The notes: generated by a model not told the origin, from the sequence alone. A stretch of 64,000 nt of DNA from Lysinibacillus fusiformis (GCF_003049525.1 NZ_PYWL01000002.1:248001-312000), one strand, 5' to 3'. Counted from the first letter of the stretch, positions 43,636-53,316 are shown. Numbers and translations: made by a program.

Positions 43636-44910
43636 TTGAAAAAGAAATTTAAAATTAGTTTAGCCAGTCAAATTTTAATCGGTTTGATTTTAGGGATTAT
43701 TGTTGGTGGTATTTTTTATGGCAACCCCAAAATTGAAACCTACTTACAACCATTAGGGGATATTTTCCTGCATTTAATTAAGATGATTGTTGTGCCGATT
43801 ATTATTTCGACGTTAATCGTAGGTGTTGCTGGTACTGGAGACATGAAACAGCTTGGACGATTAGGCGGGAAATCCATTATTTATTTTGAAATTATTACAA
43901 CAGTAGCTATCGTAGTTGGATTACTTTCCGCGAATATTTTCCAGCCTGGCGCAGGTTTAAACATGAACGAGCTATCTCAAGGAGATATTTCAAAATACGT
44001 GTCAACTACAGAAGAAGTACAGCATGAAGGACCGTTTGATATTATTGTAGGCATCGTACCGACCAATATCATTCAGTCAATGGGTGAAGGCGATATGCTT
44101 GCGATCATATTCTTTGCTGTTATTTTTGGTTTAGGTGTTGCGGCCATTGGCGATCGAGGTAAACCAGTTTTAGACTTCTTCCAAGGGGTAGCAGATGCGA
44201 TGTTCTGGGTAACTAACCTTGTGATGAAATTTGCGCCACTCGGGGTATTTGGTTTAATTGGTGTAACCGTTTCCAAATATGGATTCGCCTCTCTAATACC
44301 TTTAGCTAAGCTGGCTATCCTTGTTTACGCTACAATGCTATTCTTTATATTTGTGATTCTTGCACTTGTTGCAAAATTCGTAGGTGTCAATATATTATTT
44401 TTAATTAAAGTACTGAAAGATGAGCTCATTTTAGCATTCTCAACAGCAAGTTCAGAGGCTGTGTTGCCACGAATTATGTTGAAAATGGAGAAATTAGGGG
44501 CTCCAAAGGATATTGTATCCTTTGTTATCCCGACCGGTTACTCCTTTAACTTAGACGGCTCAACGCTGTACCAAGCGATCGCTGCATTATTTATTGCGCA
44601 AATGTACGGTATTCACCTAAGCATTGGTGAACAAATTACGTTAATGCTTGTATTGATGGTTACATCGAAAGGGATTGCAGGGGTTCCAGGGGTATCTTTC
44701 GTAGTACTTCTTGCCACTTTGGGTACTGTCGGCATTCCGTTAGAAGGTCTAGCATTTATCGCTGGTATTGACCGTATCCTGGATATGGGACGTACAGTTG
44801 TTAACGTAATTGGTAACTCATTAGCGTCATTAGTAATGGCGAAATGGGAAGGCCGTTTTGATACAGTGAAAATGAAAAATTACTTTAAGGATAATGAAAA
44901 TTTAGCCTAA
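43636..44910 (+). CDS. Na+/H+-dicarboxylate or glutamate symporter (DAACS family)
   Basis: This 424-residue carrier has about eight helices and two re-entrant loops. The family marks are STASSEAVLPRIM (serine-rich HP1 tip), PTGYSFNLDGSTLYQA (helix 7, NMDGT-like), SKGIAGVPGVSFVVL (HP2) and GIDRILDMGRTVVNVIGNSL (helix 8, substrate-binding). It imports glutamate, aspartate or C4-dicarboxylates. TTG 43636 is chosen, 9 bases after AGGAGG; the frame is open for 63 codons upstream but lacks family similarity there. The 346-base region before it holds only the palindrome. Confidence 0.93.
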   Translation: MKKKFKISLASQILIGLILGIIVGGIFYGNPKIETYLQPLGDIFLHLIKMIVVPIIISTLIVGVAGTGDMKQLGRLGGKSIIYFEIITTVAIVVGLLSANIFQPGAGLNMNELSQGDISKYVSTTEEVQHEGPFDIIVGIVPTNIIQSMGEGDMLAIIFFAVIFGLGVAAIGDRGKPVLDFFQGVADAMFWVTNLVMKFAPLGVFGLIGVTVSKYGFASLIPLAKLAILVYATMLFFIFVILALVAKFVGVNILFLIKVLKDELILAFSTASSEAVLPRIMLKMEKLGAPKDIVSFVIPTGYSFNLDGSTLYQAIAALFIAQMYGIHLSIGEQITLMLVLMVTSKGIAGVPGVSFVVLLATLGTVGIPLEGLAFIAGIDRILDMGRTVVNVIGNSLASLVMAKWEGRFDTVKMKNYFKDNENLA

Positions 44911-44945
44911 ACTTTATCACAATATTTAGTGTAAGTTAACATAGA

Positions 44946-45004
44946 AAACACCTTTCGTCGATAAATGGTTTTAACCATAATCAATCAACGTAAAGGTGTT
45001 TTTT
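44946..45004 (+). terminator. Symporter terminator
   Basis: AAACACCTTT pairs with AAAGGTGTTT across a loop that itself contains TGGTT/AACCA, followed by Ts. The 230 bases after it, before the next promoter, contain no gene I can recognise. Confidence 0.8.
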
Positions 45005-45241
45005 AAGTCTACTAGATTAGTATTGTCTAAAGACTTTATAAGATTAAACTTAATTCTCGCTTTCAATTGTTGGAATTATGTTATATGTGTAGCCTTCATC
45101 TGCTGCATTCCTTTCTTGTTGACCTACTTTGACTTAACAGTAGAACTGGGTATGTTACTTCGTGTTTAGCAGCTCATGTTTGAGAATTTAGTAAATGACT
45201 CACATAAACCCCCTTAATTCTCTAGATAAAGTTTTCACGCA

Positions 45242-45274
45242 CTCCATATTAACTCCAGATAGTTCAAATATATT
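45242..45274 (+). promoter_or_regulatory. Response-regulator box and promoter of the ABC exporter operon
   Basis: CTCCA occurs at 45242 and 45253, exactly 11 bp apart. The second reads CTCCAGAT, and 8 bases later comes TATATT (45269-45274) as the -10. No -35 consensus is present, as expected for an activator-dependent promoter. The same layout precedes three other genes in the next 8 kb. Confidence 0.65.
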
Positions 45275-45280
45275 TGAACT
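45261..45280 (+). promoter_or_regulatory. Perfect 20 bp palindrome over the exporter -10 box
   Basis: AGTTCAAATATATTTGAACT is an exact palindrome covering the -10 and the predicted transcription start. It is absent from the other three promoters of the group. It could be an operator for a second regulator. Confidence 0.5.
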
Positions 45281-45297
45281 ACCAAGGAGGTAAGGAA

Positions 45298-46713
45298 ATG
45301 AATTTTATCAAACGTGCATTTTTAAGTGTTAAGGCAAGGAAAGGGAAATCGATTATATTATTTACAGTATTTTTAGTAGTTTCCAATTTAGTATTAGCCG
45401 GCTTCGCCATACAAAATGTGTCACAGAAGGCGAATGACCATGCTAGACAAACATTAGGTGTAGACGTAAGTCTTCGAATGGATGAAGAAAAGCTTATGGA
45501 AAACGTGGCAAAGCAGCGACAAGAAAATCCAAACGGAAAAATACAACACCCTGAGCTTTTTGCAGATGATGCAGATCGGTTAGCTAAATCACCATATGTA
45601 ATAGACTATAACTATCTTAAAAGTGACATGGTTGTAGCAGATGATTACACACCTATTAACGATGCTGAAGGTGATGATGGGGTAAGCGGTGCAGTTGGTA
45701 GTAGTGTCTCTGGAAATATGAAAATGCCTAATACGTTTCTTCAAGGTGTGAGAAGTTCTGAATTATTGCAAGAATTTACGGATGGAACACATGAAATAAT
45801 GGAAGGTCGTTCAATTACACCTGAGGATAAGAATAGGAAAGTAGTGCTAGTTGAAAAGCGATTAGCAGAACAAAACGAGCTTCAAGTTGGCGATATGATA
45901 AAGGTCCAATCAATGGAAGGGACGACTGAAGTAGAGTTGGAAATAATAGGAGTATATAAAAATTCTGGTATAACTGACTTCGAGGAAAATTTACCAGCTA
46001 TGATGCATCCATCTAACAAACTATACACAAATTATGACTCGACGAAAGAGAGCGGTGAAAAAAATTCAGTCATTAATGAAGCTATCTACTACTTAAATGA
46101 TCCAGAAAATATAGCAGATTTCAAAACCGACGCAAAGAAAAGCAATATCGATTTTGATTTGTTCAAGTTAGATGCACATGATGCTTTATATCAGAAAATG
46201 GTTGGTCCTATTGAGAATATTGCTGCTACTTCAAAATGGATGGTCTATTTAGTATCTATTACAGGATCAATTATTTTAGCTCTTATTATTATGTTAACCA
46301 TAAAAGAGCGACGTAAAGAATTAGGCATACTCTTAGCAATCGGTGAGAAAAAGAGAAAATTAATTGGCCAACTATTAGTAGAAGTATTATGTATAGCCTT
46401 ACTAGCATTTGGTATTTCTACAATTACAGGTGAGACAGTGTCTCAAAAAATGGGAGATAGTTTATTACAGCAAGAGGTTATTGCCTCTCAAGAAAATCAA
46501 CAAGAATCTAATAATTTAGGATTCTCATTTGGCATGATGAATAAGCAAGATAATGATGTGGAGCCTATCGATGATATTGATGTAAGTATAACTTCACAAG
46601 ATGTGTTGAAGTTAGGTGGATTAGGACTGTTAATTGCCATATTATCGACGCTTCTTCCAGCACTATCCATTCTTCGCTTAAATCCAAAAGAAATACTATT
46701 AAAAGATGAGTAG
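45298..46713 (+). CDS. MacB/FtsX-type ABC exporter permease
   Basis: This 471-residue protein has one helix at about 20-40, a large extracytoplasmic domain (about 41-310), and three helices near the C-terminus (ITGSIILALIIMLTIKERRK, then LLVEVLCIALLAFGIST, then LGGLGLLIAILSTLLPAL). The KERRKELGILLAIGEKKRK loop is the FtsX/MacB coupling element. Such transporters export or sense peptides mechanically and do not import solutes. AAGGAGG lies 7 bases before ATG 45298. It ends 12 bases before its ATPase gene. Confidence 0.9.
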   Translation: MNFIKRAFLSVKARKGKSIILFTVFLVVSNLVLAGFAIQNVSQKANDHARQTLGVDVSLRMDEEKLMENVAKQRQENPNGKIQHPELFADDADRLAKSPYVIDYNYLKSDMVVADDYTPINDAEGDDGVSGAVGSSVSGNMKMPNTFLQGVRSSELLQEFTDGTHEIMEGRSITPEDKNRKVVLVEKRLAEQNELQVGDMIKVQSMEGTTEVELEIIGVYKNSGITDFEENLPAMMHPSNKLYTNYDSTKESGEKNSVINEAIYYLNDPENIADFKTDAKKSNIDFDLFKLDAHDALYQKMVGPIENIAATSKWMVYLVSITGSIILALIIMLTIKERRKELGILLAIGEKKRKLIGQLLVEVLCIALLAFGISTITGETVSQKMGDSLLQQEVIASQENQQESNNLGFSFGMMNKQDNDVEPIDDIDVSITSQDVLKLGGLGLLIAILSTLLPALSILRLNPKEILLKDE

Positions 46714-46725
46714 GAGGAGTCCCAT

Positions 46726-47409
46726 ATGGACACAATATTACAATTTAAAAACCTATATTATTATTATGTAAGTAATAACAGGAAGAATACTTTACTAGAG
46801 AATGTGAATTTTACGTTTGAGCAAGGCTGTTTCTATAGCGTTTTAGGTCCTTCAGGCTCAGGAAAAACAACAGCACTTAGTTTGGCAAGTGGCTTAGATA
46901 ACCCGAAGGAAGGACATGTGCTCTATAAGGGAAAAGATATAAGAAAAATTGGTTTGGATAAATATAGAAATAAATTTGTTTCGGTTATTTTTCAATCCTA
47001 TAATCTGATAACGTACATGACGGCCCTTCAAAATGTAGTAACAGCAATGGAAATTACAGGGGTTAAAGTAAAAGATAAAAAGAAAAGAGCTCTCGAATTA
47101 TTAGAAATGGTAGGCTTGACCGAAATAGAAGCAAAAAGAAAGGTTTTACAGCTTAGTGGTGGTCAACAACAACGTGTAGCTATTGCTCGAGCATTATCTA
47201 GTGATGTGGATTTATTAATTGCGGATGAGCCGACGGGTAATTTAGATGAGAAAACCTCGGCTGAAATCGTTGAACTATTTCAGGAATTAGCCCATCAAGA
47301 AAATAAATGTATTATTGTTGTGACGCATTCACAAGAAGTAGCCAAACAATCTGATAAGATTATTTACCTTAAGAAACGCAATTTAGTTTGTGAAAATCTG
47401 AATAAGTAA
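46726..47409 (+). CDS. MacB-type ABC exporter ATP-binding protein
   Basis: This 227-residue ATPase has Walker A GPSGSGKTTALS, Q-loop FQSYNLITYMTALQNV, signature LSGGQQQRVAIARALS and Walker B LLIADEPTGNLDEKT, the LolD/MacB pattern. It partners the permease just upstream. GGAGGAGT precedes the start. Confidence 0.95.
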   Translation: MDTILQFKNLYYYYVSNNRKNTLLENVNFTFEQGCFYSVLGPSGSGKTTALSLASGLDNPKEGHVLYKGKDIRKIGLDKYRNKFVSVIFQSYNLITYMTALQNVVTAMEITGVKVKDKKKRALELLEMVGLTEIEAKRKVLQLSGGQQQRVAIARALSSDVDLLIADEPTGNLDEKTSAEIVELFQELAHQENKCIIVVTHSQEVAKQSDKIIYLKKRNLVCENLNK

Positions 47410-47440
47410 CTTAGCTAATCCAAGAATGGGAGTGGTATAA

Positions 47441-47752
47441 ATGTGGACAAAAATAGTAACCTCATTAGGCTTAGTCTCTATTGGTATAGCTATAGGAATG
47501 CTTACTAACTTAGTGGCCTTCAATGGTGACTTAGGTGACAATGAAAGCAATATGTATCAGGGTTATAATTCGTATTTAGATGAAATGAATCCGGCTCAGG
47601 GGGATTCGGAATCTCCAAAACCGAGAGGTAAACTGACCCCAGAACAATGGGAGGAGTTCACATCAAAATCTGGTGGACAAATGCCTGAGCAGTGGGATCC
47701 ATCCACACCTCATTCAGAAGAAAGTATACAAGGTTCAACATCTCCGTATTAA
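47441..47752 (+). CDS. Small membrane-anchored or secreted acidic protein
   Basis: This 103-residue product has a hydrophobic N-terminal helix (about 4-26, VTSLGLVSIGIAIGMLTNLV), followed by an acidic, Pro-, Ser- and Gln-rich outward tail (GDLGDNESNMYQGYNSYLDE, KLTPEQWEEF). No known domain is visible. It is the third gene of the exporter operon, 31 bases after the ATPase, and a terminator follows it. It could be an accessory or a substrate of the exporter; I cannot tell which. Confidence 0.75.
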   Translation: MWTKIVTSLGLVSIGIAIGMLTNLVAFNGDLGDNESNMYQGYNSYLDEMNPAQGDSESPKPRGKLTPEQWEEFTSKSGGQMPEQWDPSTPHSEESIQGSTSPY

Positions 47753-47788
47753 TTTTCTTTCATAATTATCGTAAAAAACAACATAAAA

Positions 47789-47836
47789 CCTCCAAAGATT
47801 TGTAAATTTAACCTATGAATCTTTGGGGATTTTTGT
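47789..47836 (+). terminator. Terminator of the exporter operon
   Basis: CCAAAGATT (47792-47800) pairs with AATCTTTGG (47818-47826) and is followed by GGATTTTTG. Confidence 0.75.
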
Positions 47837-47924
47837 ACCTGAAGGTTATGTTGTTCTTATGATATGGATGTATGACTTTGATCGTAGGATTCATATAAAA
47901 TTTTTTAGGAAATAATGTAGGTAT

Positions 47925-47957
47925 CTTCACATAAACTACAGATTGCGTGGTTATAAT
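47925..47957 (+). promoter_or_regulatory. Response-regulator box and promoter of the two-component genes
   Basis: CTTCA at 47925 and CTACAGAT at 47936 are 11 bp apart, and TATAAT follows 8 bases later (47952-47957). The regulator gene downstream is the probable binder, so this would be autoactivation. Confidence 0.65.
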
Positions 47958-47981
47958 GGCTAACTAGGGGGGGATATCTTA

Positions 47982-48644
47982 ATGAACTATAATATTTTAG
48001 TAGTAGAAGACGATTTAGAAATTCAAGAATTAATTAAGCAGTTTTTGATGACACAAAATTATACGATTGAGGTGGCATCTGATGGAGTAGAGGGAATAAA
48101 AAGATTAAATACACAATCATTTGATTTAATTCTCCTTGATGTTATGATGCCGAATCTCAATGGATTTGAAGTGGCCAAAATGCTACGCAATCAATCTAAT
48201 ATACCCATTATATTTTTAACTGCGTTAGAAGAAGAACAAGATCAAATGAAAGGCTTTGATCTTGGCATTGATGATTATATTACTAAGCCGTTTTCATTTC
48301 ATGTGCTGATCAGACGAGTACAAGCGGTTCTTAGAAGAAGCAATCATAAAAATTGGGGTAATCATTTAAATTTTAATGAACTGAATGTCGACTGTGACGG
48401 GTATAAAGCTTATGTAAATAAGGAGGAAATACCTTTAACTACAAAAGAATTCGAAATTTTACAACTACTACTCCATAATGAAAAAAAAGTGCTCACTAGA
48501 GAGATCATAGTAGAAAAAGTTTGGGGATACGATTATTCGGGAGAAACACGGATGATTGATACTCATATAAAAAACTTAAGAAAAAAATTAAATTTACCCT
48601 ATATTAAAACTGTAAAGGGTATCGGATACAAAATCGATGAATAG
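47982..48644 (+). CDS. OmpR-family response regulator
   Basis: The 220 residues have a receiver domain with acidic pair EDD, phosphoacceptor Asp in LILLDVMMP near 53, Thr in FLTAL and Lys in YITKPFS. A winged-helix C-terminal domain follows (LTTKEFEILQLLLHNEKKVL, WGYDYSGETRMIDTHIKNL, KTVKGIGYKI). Proteins of this class bind direct repeats about 11 bp apart upstream of -35, the pattern seen at four promoters in this locus. It overlaps the kinase gene by 8 bases. Confidence 0.95.
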   Translation: MNYNILVVEDDLEIQELIKQFLMTQNYTIEVASDGVEGIKRLNTQSFDLILLDVMMPNLNGFEVAKMLRNQSNIPIIFLTALEEEQDQMKGFDLGIDDYITKPFSFHVLIRRVQAVLRRSNHKNWGNHLNFNELNVDCDGYKAYVNKEEIPLTTKEFEILQLLLHNEKKVLTREIIVEKVWGYDYSGETRMIDTHIKNLRKKLNLPYIKTVKGIGYKIDE

Positions 48645-50079
48645 GATTGTAAACTTCATGAAGATGAAAAAAATAACCTATAAGCTCTTTATGATTACTT
48701 CACTTATATTGCTATCGTTTGCGGTCTTAATTTATTTAACTTTATACTTCTTCCTTCCAACATTCTACGAGCAATATAAAACAAATCAGCTTCAATCCGG
48801 CATAGCAGAAATAATTCATAAATCTAAGAGTTTAACAGTAAGAGAAGCTAAAGAGCTTTTGGATGAGTACTCCAAAGAAAATAATGCAATCATTTACCTA
48901 CAAGAAAAGAACGGAAATATTATCTATTCGCCTTCTTTTAATTTTCAAGGAAATACGCAATCATCCATTATTACCGGAAAAACATCACAAAATGAAGAAA
49001 ATGTTAATGCCTTTAATCATTCCTTGCCCATACAATTTCTGAATGAACGTAATTTAATGGTTACTGTATTCGCGACATTTCAACCCATCGATGAGGCCTC
49101 TCAGGTTTTAGTACGTTTTCTTCCTTATATAAGTATCATTGTTGTTTGTATTGGCTTGGGCAGTGCCTATTTATATTCAAGGTTCATTACAAAACCACTT
49201 CTCTATATAAATGAACGTGCACAAAAGATGGCAAATCTCGATTTTTCAGAAAATATAGTAGTTCGTTCTAATGATGAGTTGGAGGAGCTATCTAATAGTT
49301 TAAATGAGATGTCGAATAATTTGCAAAAAACAATGGATGATTTACGAATAGCCAATGAACAATTAAAAGATGATATTGAAAGAGAAAGAAAAATCGAAAC
49401 AAAACGGAGGGAATTTTTTGCTACAGTTGCACATGAGTTAAAAACTCCACTCACTGTAATGAAGGGATATATAGAAGGCATGATTTATAATATCGGACCT
49501 TATGAAAATCGTGACTTCTATTTAGAAAAAAACCATAAAATTATAGAGGGCATGGAACAACTTGTCCGTGAAATTTTGAGTATGTCCAAACTAGAACAAA
49601 ATATATTTAAAATCCAAATGAAAGAAACAAATCTCTCAAATTTAATTGAGACGATAATGAAAGACCTCGTTTTTTTTGCATCTCAAAAGGAGATTACTGT
49701 TATAAATAAAATTCCCCCGAATCTTTACGTATTTTCAGATAATGATTTACTAGAAAAAGCATTTAAAAATATTATCCATAATGGAATTATGTATTCACCA
49801 CAAGGAGAAACAGTCTATTTAGAATTGACGGAGGATTCCAAAGAAAATCAAATTCAAATCCAAGTCATTAATACCGGTGTACAAATTAAAGCAGAGGAAC
49901 TACAACAATTATTTCAGCCTTTTTATAGACTCGAAAAATCAAGAAATAGGAACACGGGTGGGAGTGGATTAGGCTTATATATCGTCAAGCAAATATTTAC
50001 ATCACTCTCTATAAATTATTCTTTTAATAATGTTGAAAATGGCATTCGATTTTTAGTTACATTTCCTCAAATTAAATAA
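48637..50079 (+). CDS. Sensor histidine kinase with extracytoplasmic domain and HAMP
   Basis: This 480-residue kinase has two membrane helices (about 15-37 and 165-185) enclosing a 125-residue outside domain. A HAMP domain (ITKPLLYINERAQKMANLDF), a HisKA domain with FFATVAHELKTPLTVMKGY and an ATPase domain with SGLGLYIVKQIF follow. The N box is atypical (AFKNIIHNGIMYSP), with Asn retained. The outside domain has no family I recognise, so the stimulus is unknown; neighbouring genes suggest an envelope signal. Confidence 0.93.
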   Translation: MNRIVNFMKMKKITYKLFMITSLILLSFAVLIYLTLYFFLPTFYEQYKTNQLQSGIAEIIHKSKSLTVREAKELLDEYSKENNAIIYLQEKNGNIIYSPSFNFQGNTQSSIITGKTSQNEENVNAFNHSLPIQFLNERNLMVTVFATFQPIDEASQVLVRFLPYISIIVVCIGLGSAYLYSRFITKPLLYINERAQKMANLDFSENIVVRSNDELEELSNSLNEMSNNLQKTMDDLRIANEQLKDDIERERKIETKRREFFATVAHELKTPLTVMKGYIEGMIYNIGPYENRDFYLEKNHKIIEGMEQLVREILSMSKLEQNIFKIQMKETNLSNLIETIMKDLVFFASQKEITVINKIPPNLYVFSDNDLLEKAFKNIIHNGIMYSPQGETVYLELTEDSKENQIQIQVINTGVQIKAEELQQLFQPFYRLEKSRNRNTGGSGLGLYIVKQIFTSLSINYSFNNVENGIRFLVTFPQIK

Positions 50080-50117
50080 ATGGTACGAAGATTGGCGTCT
50101 CAAAAGCATACACAGAT

Positions 50118-50155
50118 GACTCAATAAAGTAATTAGATTTATTGAGTCTTATATT
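50118..50155 (+). terminator. Terminator of the two-component operon
   Basis: GACTCAATAAA and TTTATTGAGTC form an exact 11 bp stem with a 9-base loop, followed by TTATATT. The T run is imperfect, so some readthrough into the chemoreceptor gene is possible. Confidence 0.7.
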
Positions 50156-50175
50156 AGATAGGAGATCGACTGAAA

Positions 50176-51912
50176 ATGAAGATAAGAACAAAGTTAATTA
50201 TTATTTCATTGAGCCTATTATTAATTCCAGGTTTAATTATAGGCGTGAGCAGTTATAATTCTGCTAACAAGCACTTGGATGATTTGGGAGAGAGGATGCT
50301 AAAAAATAATGTAGAAATGGCACTTCAATTAATTGATTCAATGAATTATGCCGTTCAAATTGGTGAAATAACTTTAGAAGAAGCCCAAGAGAAAGTAAAA
50401 CAAAATTTAATTGGGGATTTACGAACTGATGGTACCCGTGAAATAACGACAAATGTTGATTTAGGTGAGGACGGCTATTTTGCCATTTACGGAGCGGATG
50501 GAGAGAGGATCGCTCATCCATTCTCAGAAGGAGAAAATGCGTGGGAAAGTGTCGATAGTCATGGGGTTTATATGGTACAAAATATGATAAACGCAGCACA
50601 AAATGGCGGGGATTTTACATATTACGCTAGAGCAATGCCCAACGACCCTGATGCAGAAGAGGATAAAATAGCCTACTCTGCTATTGATCCGAACTGGGGT
50701 TGGGTGGTAAGCGCTAGTAGCTTCATGGCTTCATTTAATCATGGCATTCATTTAATTCAATACACGATTATCACTACTCTTAGTATCAGTATTTTAATAG
50801 GTGTAATCGTTATATTTTTATTTTCCAGACATTTAGCCATTCCAGTTCAAATGATTACTGACAGAGTTGAAAAGATCGCCAATCAACATTTAACCTTTAC
50901 GTATTTAAACGTTAAAAATAAGGATGAGTTAGGTATATTAGCAACAGGAATAAATACGATGACTACAAATTTAAGAGGAATGATTGAAACCGTTTCGAAC
51001 TCAGCCGAACAAGTTGCGGCTACATCTGAACAACTTACTGCGAGTAGTGAACAGACAAGCACGGCTTCAGATGAAATTACGAAGGCTATTCAGCAAATTT
51101 CTACAGGACAAGAAAAGCAACTGGTTGGAATGAAAGAAGCAAATCATTCCGTTACAGAGATATCATCGAGTCTTACAGCAATTACGAAAAATATTAAAGA
51201 ATTAAATGACCTATCCATTGAAACCTCTAAAGTCTCTCTTTCTGGTAATGAAGTGATTACACAGTCCGTTGAACAAATGAATCAAATAAATAAACAGAAC
51301 TTAATGACAAATAAAGCCATGCTATTGCTCGAAAGTAAATCACAAGAGATTGGTGAAATTATTAATGTCATTACTAGCATTGCAGCACAAACCAATTTAC
51401 TTGCTTTAAATGCAGCGATTGAAGCCGCGCGCGCAGGGGAGCAAGGGAAAGGTTTTGCTGTTGTAGCTGATGAAGTTAGAAAACTAGCAGAGGAATCAGG
51501 AAATGCAGCTAATAATATTTCTACTCTAATAGGTGAAATACAACTTCATACACAAAATACAGTACAAATTGTCAATGAAGGAAAAAGTGTAGTTGAAACG
51601 GGTATACGTTATGTTGCAAACGCTGGGAAAACATTTGATGAAATAGCAGCTGATGTAGACATGATTAACAATAAACTTTCATCTGTCTCTACGGAAATTC
51701 AAGAAATTAATGCTAATACAGAGATTTTAGTAAATGAAATACTGAAAACCAAAGATGTTACCGATCAGTCATCGAGTTACACACAACAGGTTGTTGCAGC
51801 AGCGGAAGAACAGTCTGCTACTATGATTGAGATGACATTTGCTTCTCGTTCTTTAGCAGAGATGTCTCAGGAGCTTCAAAATCTAGTATCAAACTTTAAA
51901 ACCAACGAATGA
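50176..51912 (+). CDS. Methyl-accepting chemotaxis protein with Cache sensor
   Basis: This 578-residue chemoreceptor has helices at about 7-27 and 195-217 that flank an extracellular single-Cache domain ([48 protein letters not shown]). HAMP and a long signalling coiled coil follow, with the conserved hairpin tip [20 protein letters not shown]. Ligand class cannot be given; single-Cache domains often bind small organic acids. GGAGATCG precedes the start. It is paralogous to the receptor at the end of the window. Confidence 0.95.
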   Translation: MKIRTKLIIISLSLLLIPGLIIGVSSYNSANKHLDDLGERMLKNNVEMALQLIDSMNYAVQIGEITLEEAQEKVKQNLIGDLRTDGTREITTNVDLGEDGYFAIYGADGERIAHPFSEGENAWESVDSHGVYMVQNMINAAQNGGDFTYYARAMPNDPDAEEDKIAYSAIDPNWGWVVSASSFMASFNHGIHLIQYTIITTLSISILIGVIVIFLFSRHLAIPVQMITDRVEKIANQHLTFTYLNVKNKDELGILATGINTMTTNLRGMIETVSNSAEQVAATSEQLTASSEQTSTASDEITKAIQQISTGQEKQLVGMKEANHSVTEISSSLTAITKNIKELNDLSIETSKVSLSGNEVITQSVEQMNQINKQNLMTNKAMLLLESKSQEIGEIINVITSIAAQTNLLALNAAIEAARAGEQGKGFAVVADEVRKLAEESGNAANNISTLIGEIQLHTQNTVQIVNEGKSVVETGIRYVANAGKTFDEIAADVDMINNKLSSVSTEIQEINANTEILVNEILKTKDVTDQSSSYTQQVVAAAEEQSATMIEMTFASRSLAEMSQELQNLVSNFKTNE

Positions 51913-51974
51913 ATCATTATATTTGGTAAGGTTTATAAAAGTAGAGACATATTCTTATGGTAAAAAGAATATTG

Positions 51975-52018
51975 AGCTAACAAATTTATGAACACGTAAA
52001 TTTGTTAGCTATTTTTAA
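51975..52018 (+). terminator. Chemoreceptor terminator
   Basis: AGCTAACAAATTTA and TAAATTTGTTAGCT form an exact 14 bp stem followed by ATTTTTAA. A weaker ATATTCTT/AAGAATAT hairpin lies just before it. Confidence 0.88.
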
Positions 52019-52034
52019 TAGAGTTCAAAATGGT

Positions 52035-52100
52035 ATCCATTGATATTCCACATAAACTTCACACGACATTCATATGGACTACAGATTAGCTTTATAAAAT
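52035..52100 (+). promoter_or_regulatory. Five-copy 11 bp repeat array and promoter of the EAL gene
   Basis: ATCCA, TTCCA, CTTCA, ATTCA and CTACA start at 52035, 52046, 52057, 52068 and 52079, each 11 bp from the next. The last reads CTACAGAT, and TAAAAT follows 8 bases later (52095-52100). Confidence 0.65.
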
Positions 52101-52162
52101 AATATAATAGTAATTTTTTGATAAAAGATGGAGGTTGAAACGACCCTATTGGAGGAATTAGG

Positions 52163-53248
52163 ATGGAGACCGGTATGACATTATTTGAATCAAATCGAAA
52201 ATCTGTATTAGAAAGTATTGAACATAAAAAATCTTTCACAATAGTATACATTACGATTATCAGTTGGCATGACTTGGACCTTTCTAAATGTATAGATGTG
52301 GTTAGGAGAAAGCTAACTTTGTATCAACCAAAAGTGGAATGGTATAGAGTATTTGATAAGGAATTTCTATTAGTCTGTCATGCTCAGTCCCAAGCTCGTT
52401 TAATTAGTCAAGAACTATCAAATATTGAATATTTAAAGATACACTATCTATATGTCCAAGATAGAAAACTTCCTGCGTTAAATTACGTTAGACAAGTCTA
52501 TTTGCAAAACATAACTAGCGATGAACTAAAAGAGTGTAATTCACAGAAAGGTTTAGTAACTGAAGAGTTTGAAATAGTCTTCCAACCGATATTACACCAT
52601 AATAGGCAATTATCCTTTGAAGCACTAAGTAAATGGCGGTGGGAAGAGATGGGTTCTATCTCTCCGGGTATATGTATTCCAATTTTAAATATAGAAAGTT
52701 TAATAGAATTAACCAAGAATATTATCAAAAAAGCTGTTGATTTATTGAGTAGATATAATGAAGTCGTTTATGTTTCTATTAATTTATCAGCGCCATTAAT
52801 CAAAGATATTACTTGGTTAATCGAACATCTAGATGAAATTGGTATTACTAACAATAACCGAATTGCTTTTGAAATAACTGAGGAAACTATAATGGGGATA
52901 GAAGCTAGTGAAAATCTAAAAATTATACGTGATCGAGGTCATATTATATTTATTGATGGTTTCGGCTCTGGTTCTGGAAACTCGAATTTTCAATATATGT
53001 CCTTACTGCCCCTTGATGGAGTGAAACTAGATAGGTTGTTTATTAGTGGGAAATCAAATAAAAAGGTAATGGAGCTGCTGACAAATATTATCAAGGCCAT
53101 AGATTTAGAAGTAATAATAGAAGGTGTAGACAATGTTGAGCAGCTTAATACCTTATCTGAAGCCCAATACGATTCAATACAAGGCTATTACATATCAAAA
53201 CCACTAACAATAAATGAATTGACGAAATTTATGAATGACAATTGCTAG
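52163..53248 (+). CDS. EAL-domain protein with altered active site
   Basis: The 361 residues hold an N-terminal region of about 130 residues with no recognised domain, then an EAL domain. EAL itself is kept (LSFEALSKWRW), as are EITEET and the final QGYYISKPL. However the metal-binding DDFGTG motif reads IDGFGSGSG, with Gly for the second Asp, and KIDRSF is KLDRLF. Catalysis on cyclic-di-GMP is therefore doubtful, and it may bind the nucleotide as an effector. GGAGG is 7 bases before ATG 52163. Its promoter carries the shared 11 bp repeat array. Confidence 0.88.
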   Translation: METGMTLFESNRKSVLESIEHKKSFTIVYITIISWHDLDLSKCIDVVRRKLTLYQPKVEWYRVFDKEFLLVCHAQSQARLISQELSNIEYLKIHYLYVQDRKLPALNYVRQVYLQNITSDELKECNSQKGLVTEEFEIVFQPILHHNRQLSFEALSKWRWEEMGSISPGICIPILNIESLIELTKNIIKKAVDLLSRYNEVVYVSINLSAPLIKDITWLIEHLDEIGITNNNRIAFEITEETIMGIEASENLKIIRDRGHIIFIDGFGSGSGNSNFQYMSLLPLDGVKLDRLFISGKSNKKVMELLTNIIKAIDLEVIIEGVDNVEQLNTLSEAQYDSIQGYYISKPLTINELTKFMNDNC

Positions 53249-53316
53249 ACTAAGTATAGTACGACAACAAAAGAATACCCTGTCGACATGAAGGGGATAT
53301 TTAGAAAAATAAAACG

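Noticed and set aside
50099..50131. Possible fifth 11 bp-repeat promoter before the chemoreceptor
   Set aside because: CTCAA and ACACAGAT are 11 bp apart, but the place for the -10 reads AAAGTA and lies in a terminator stem.
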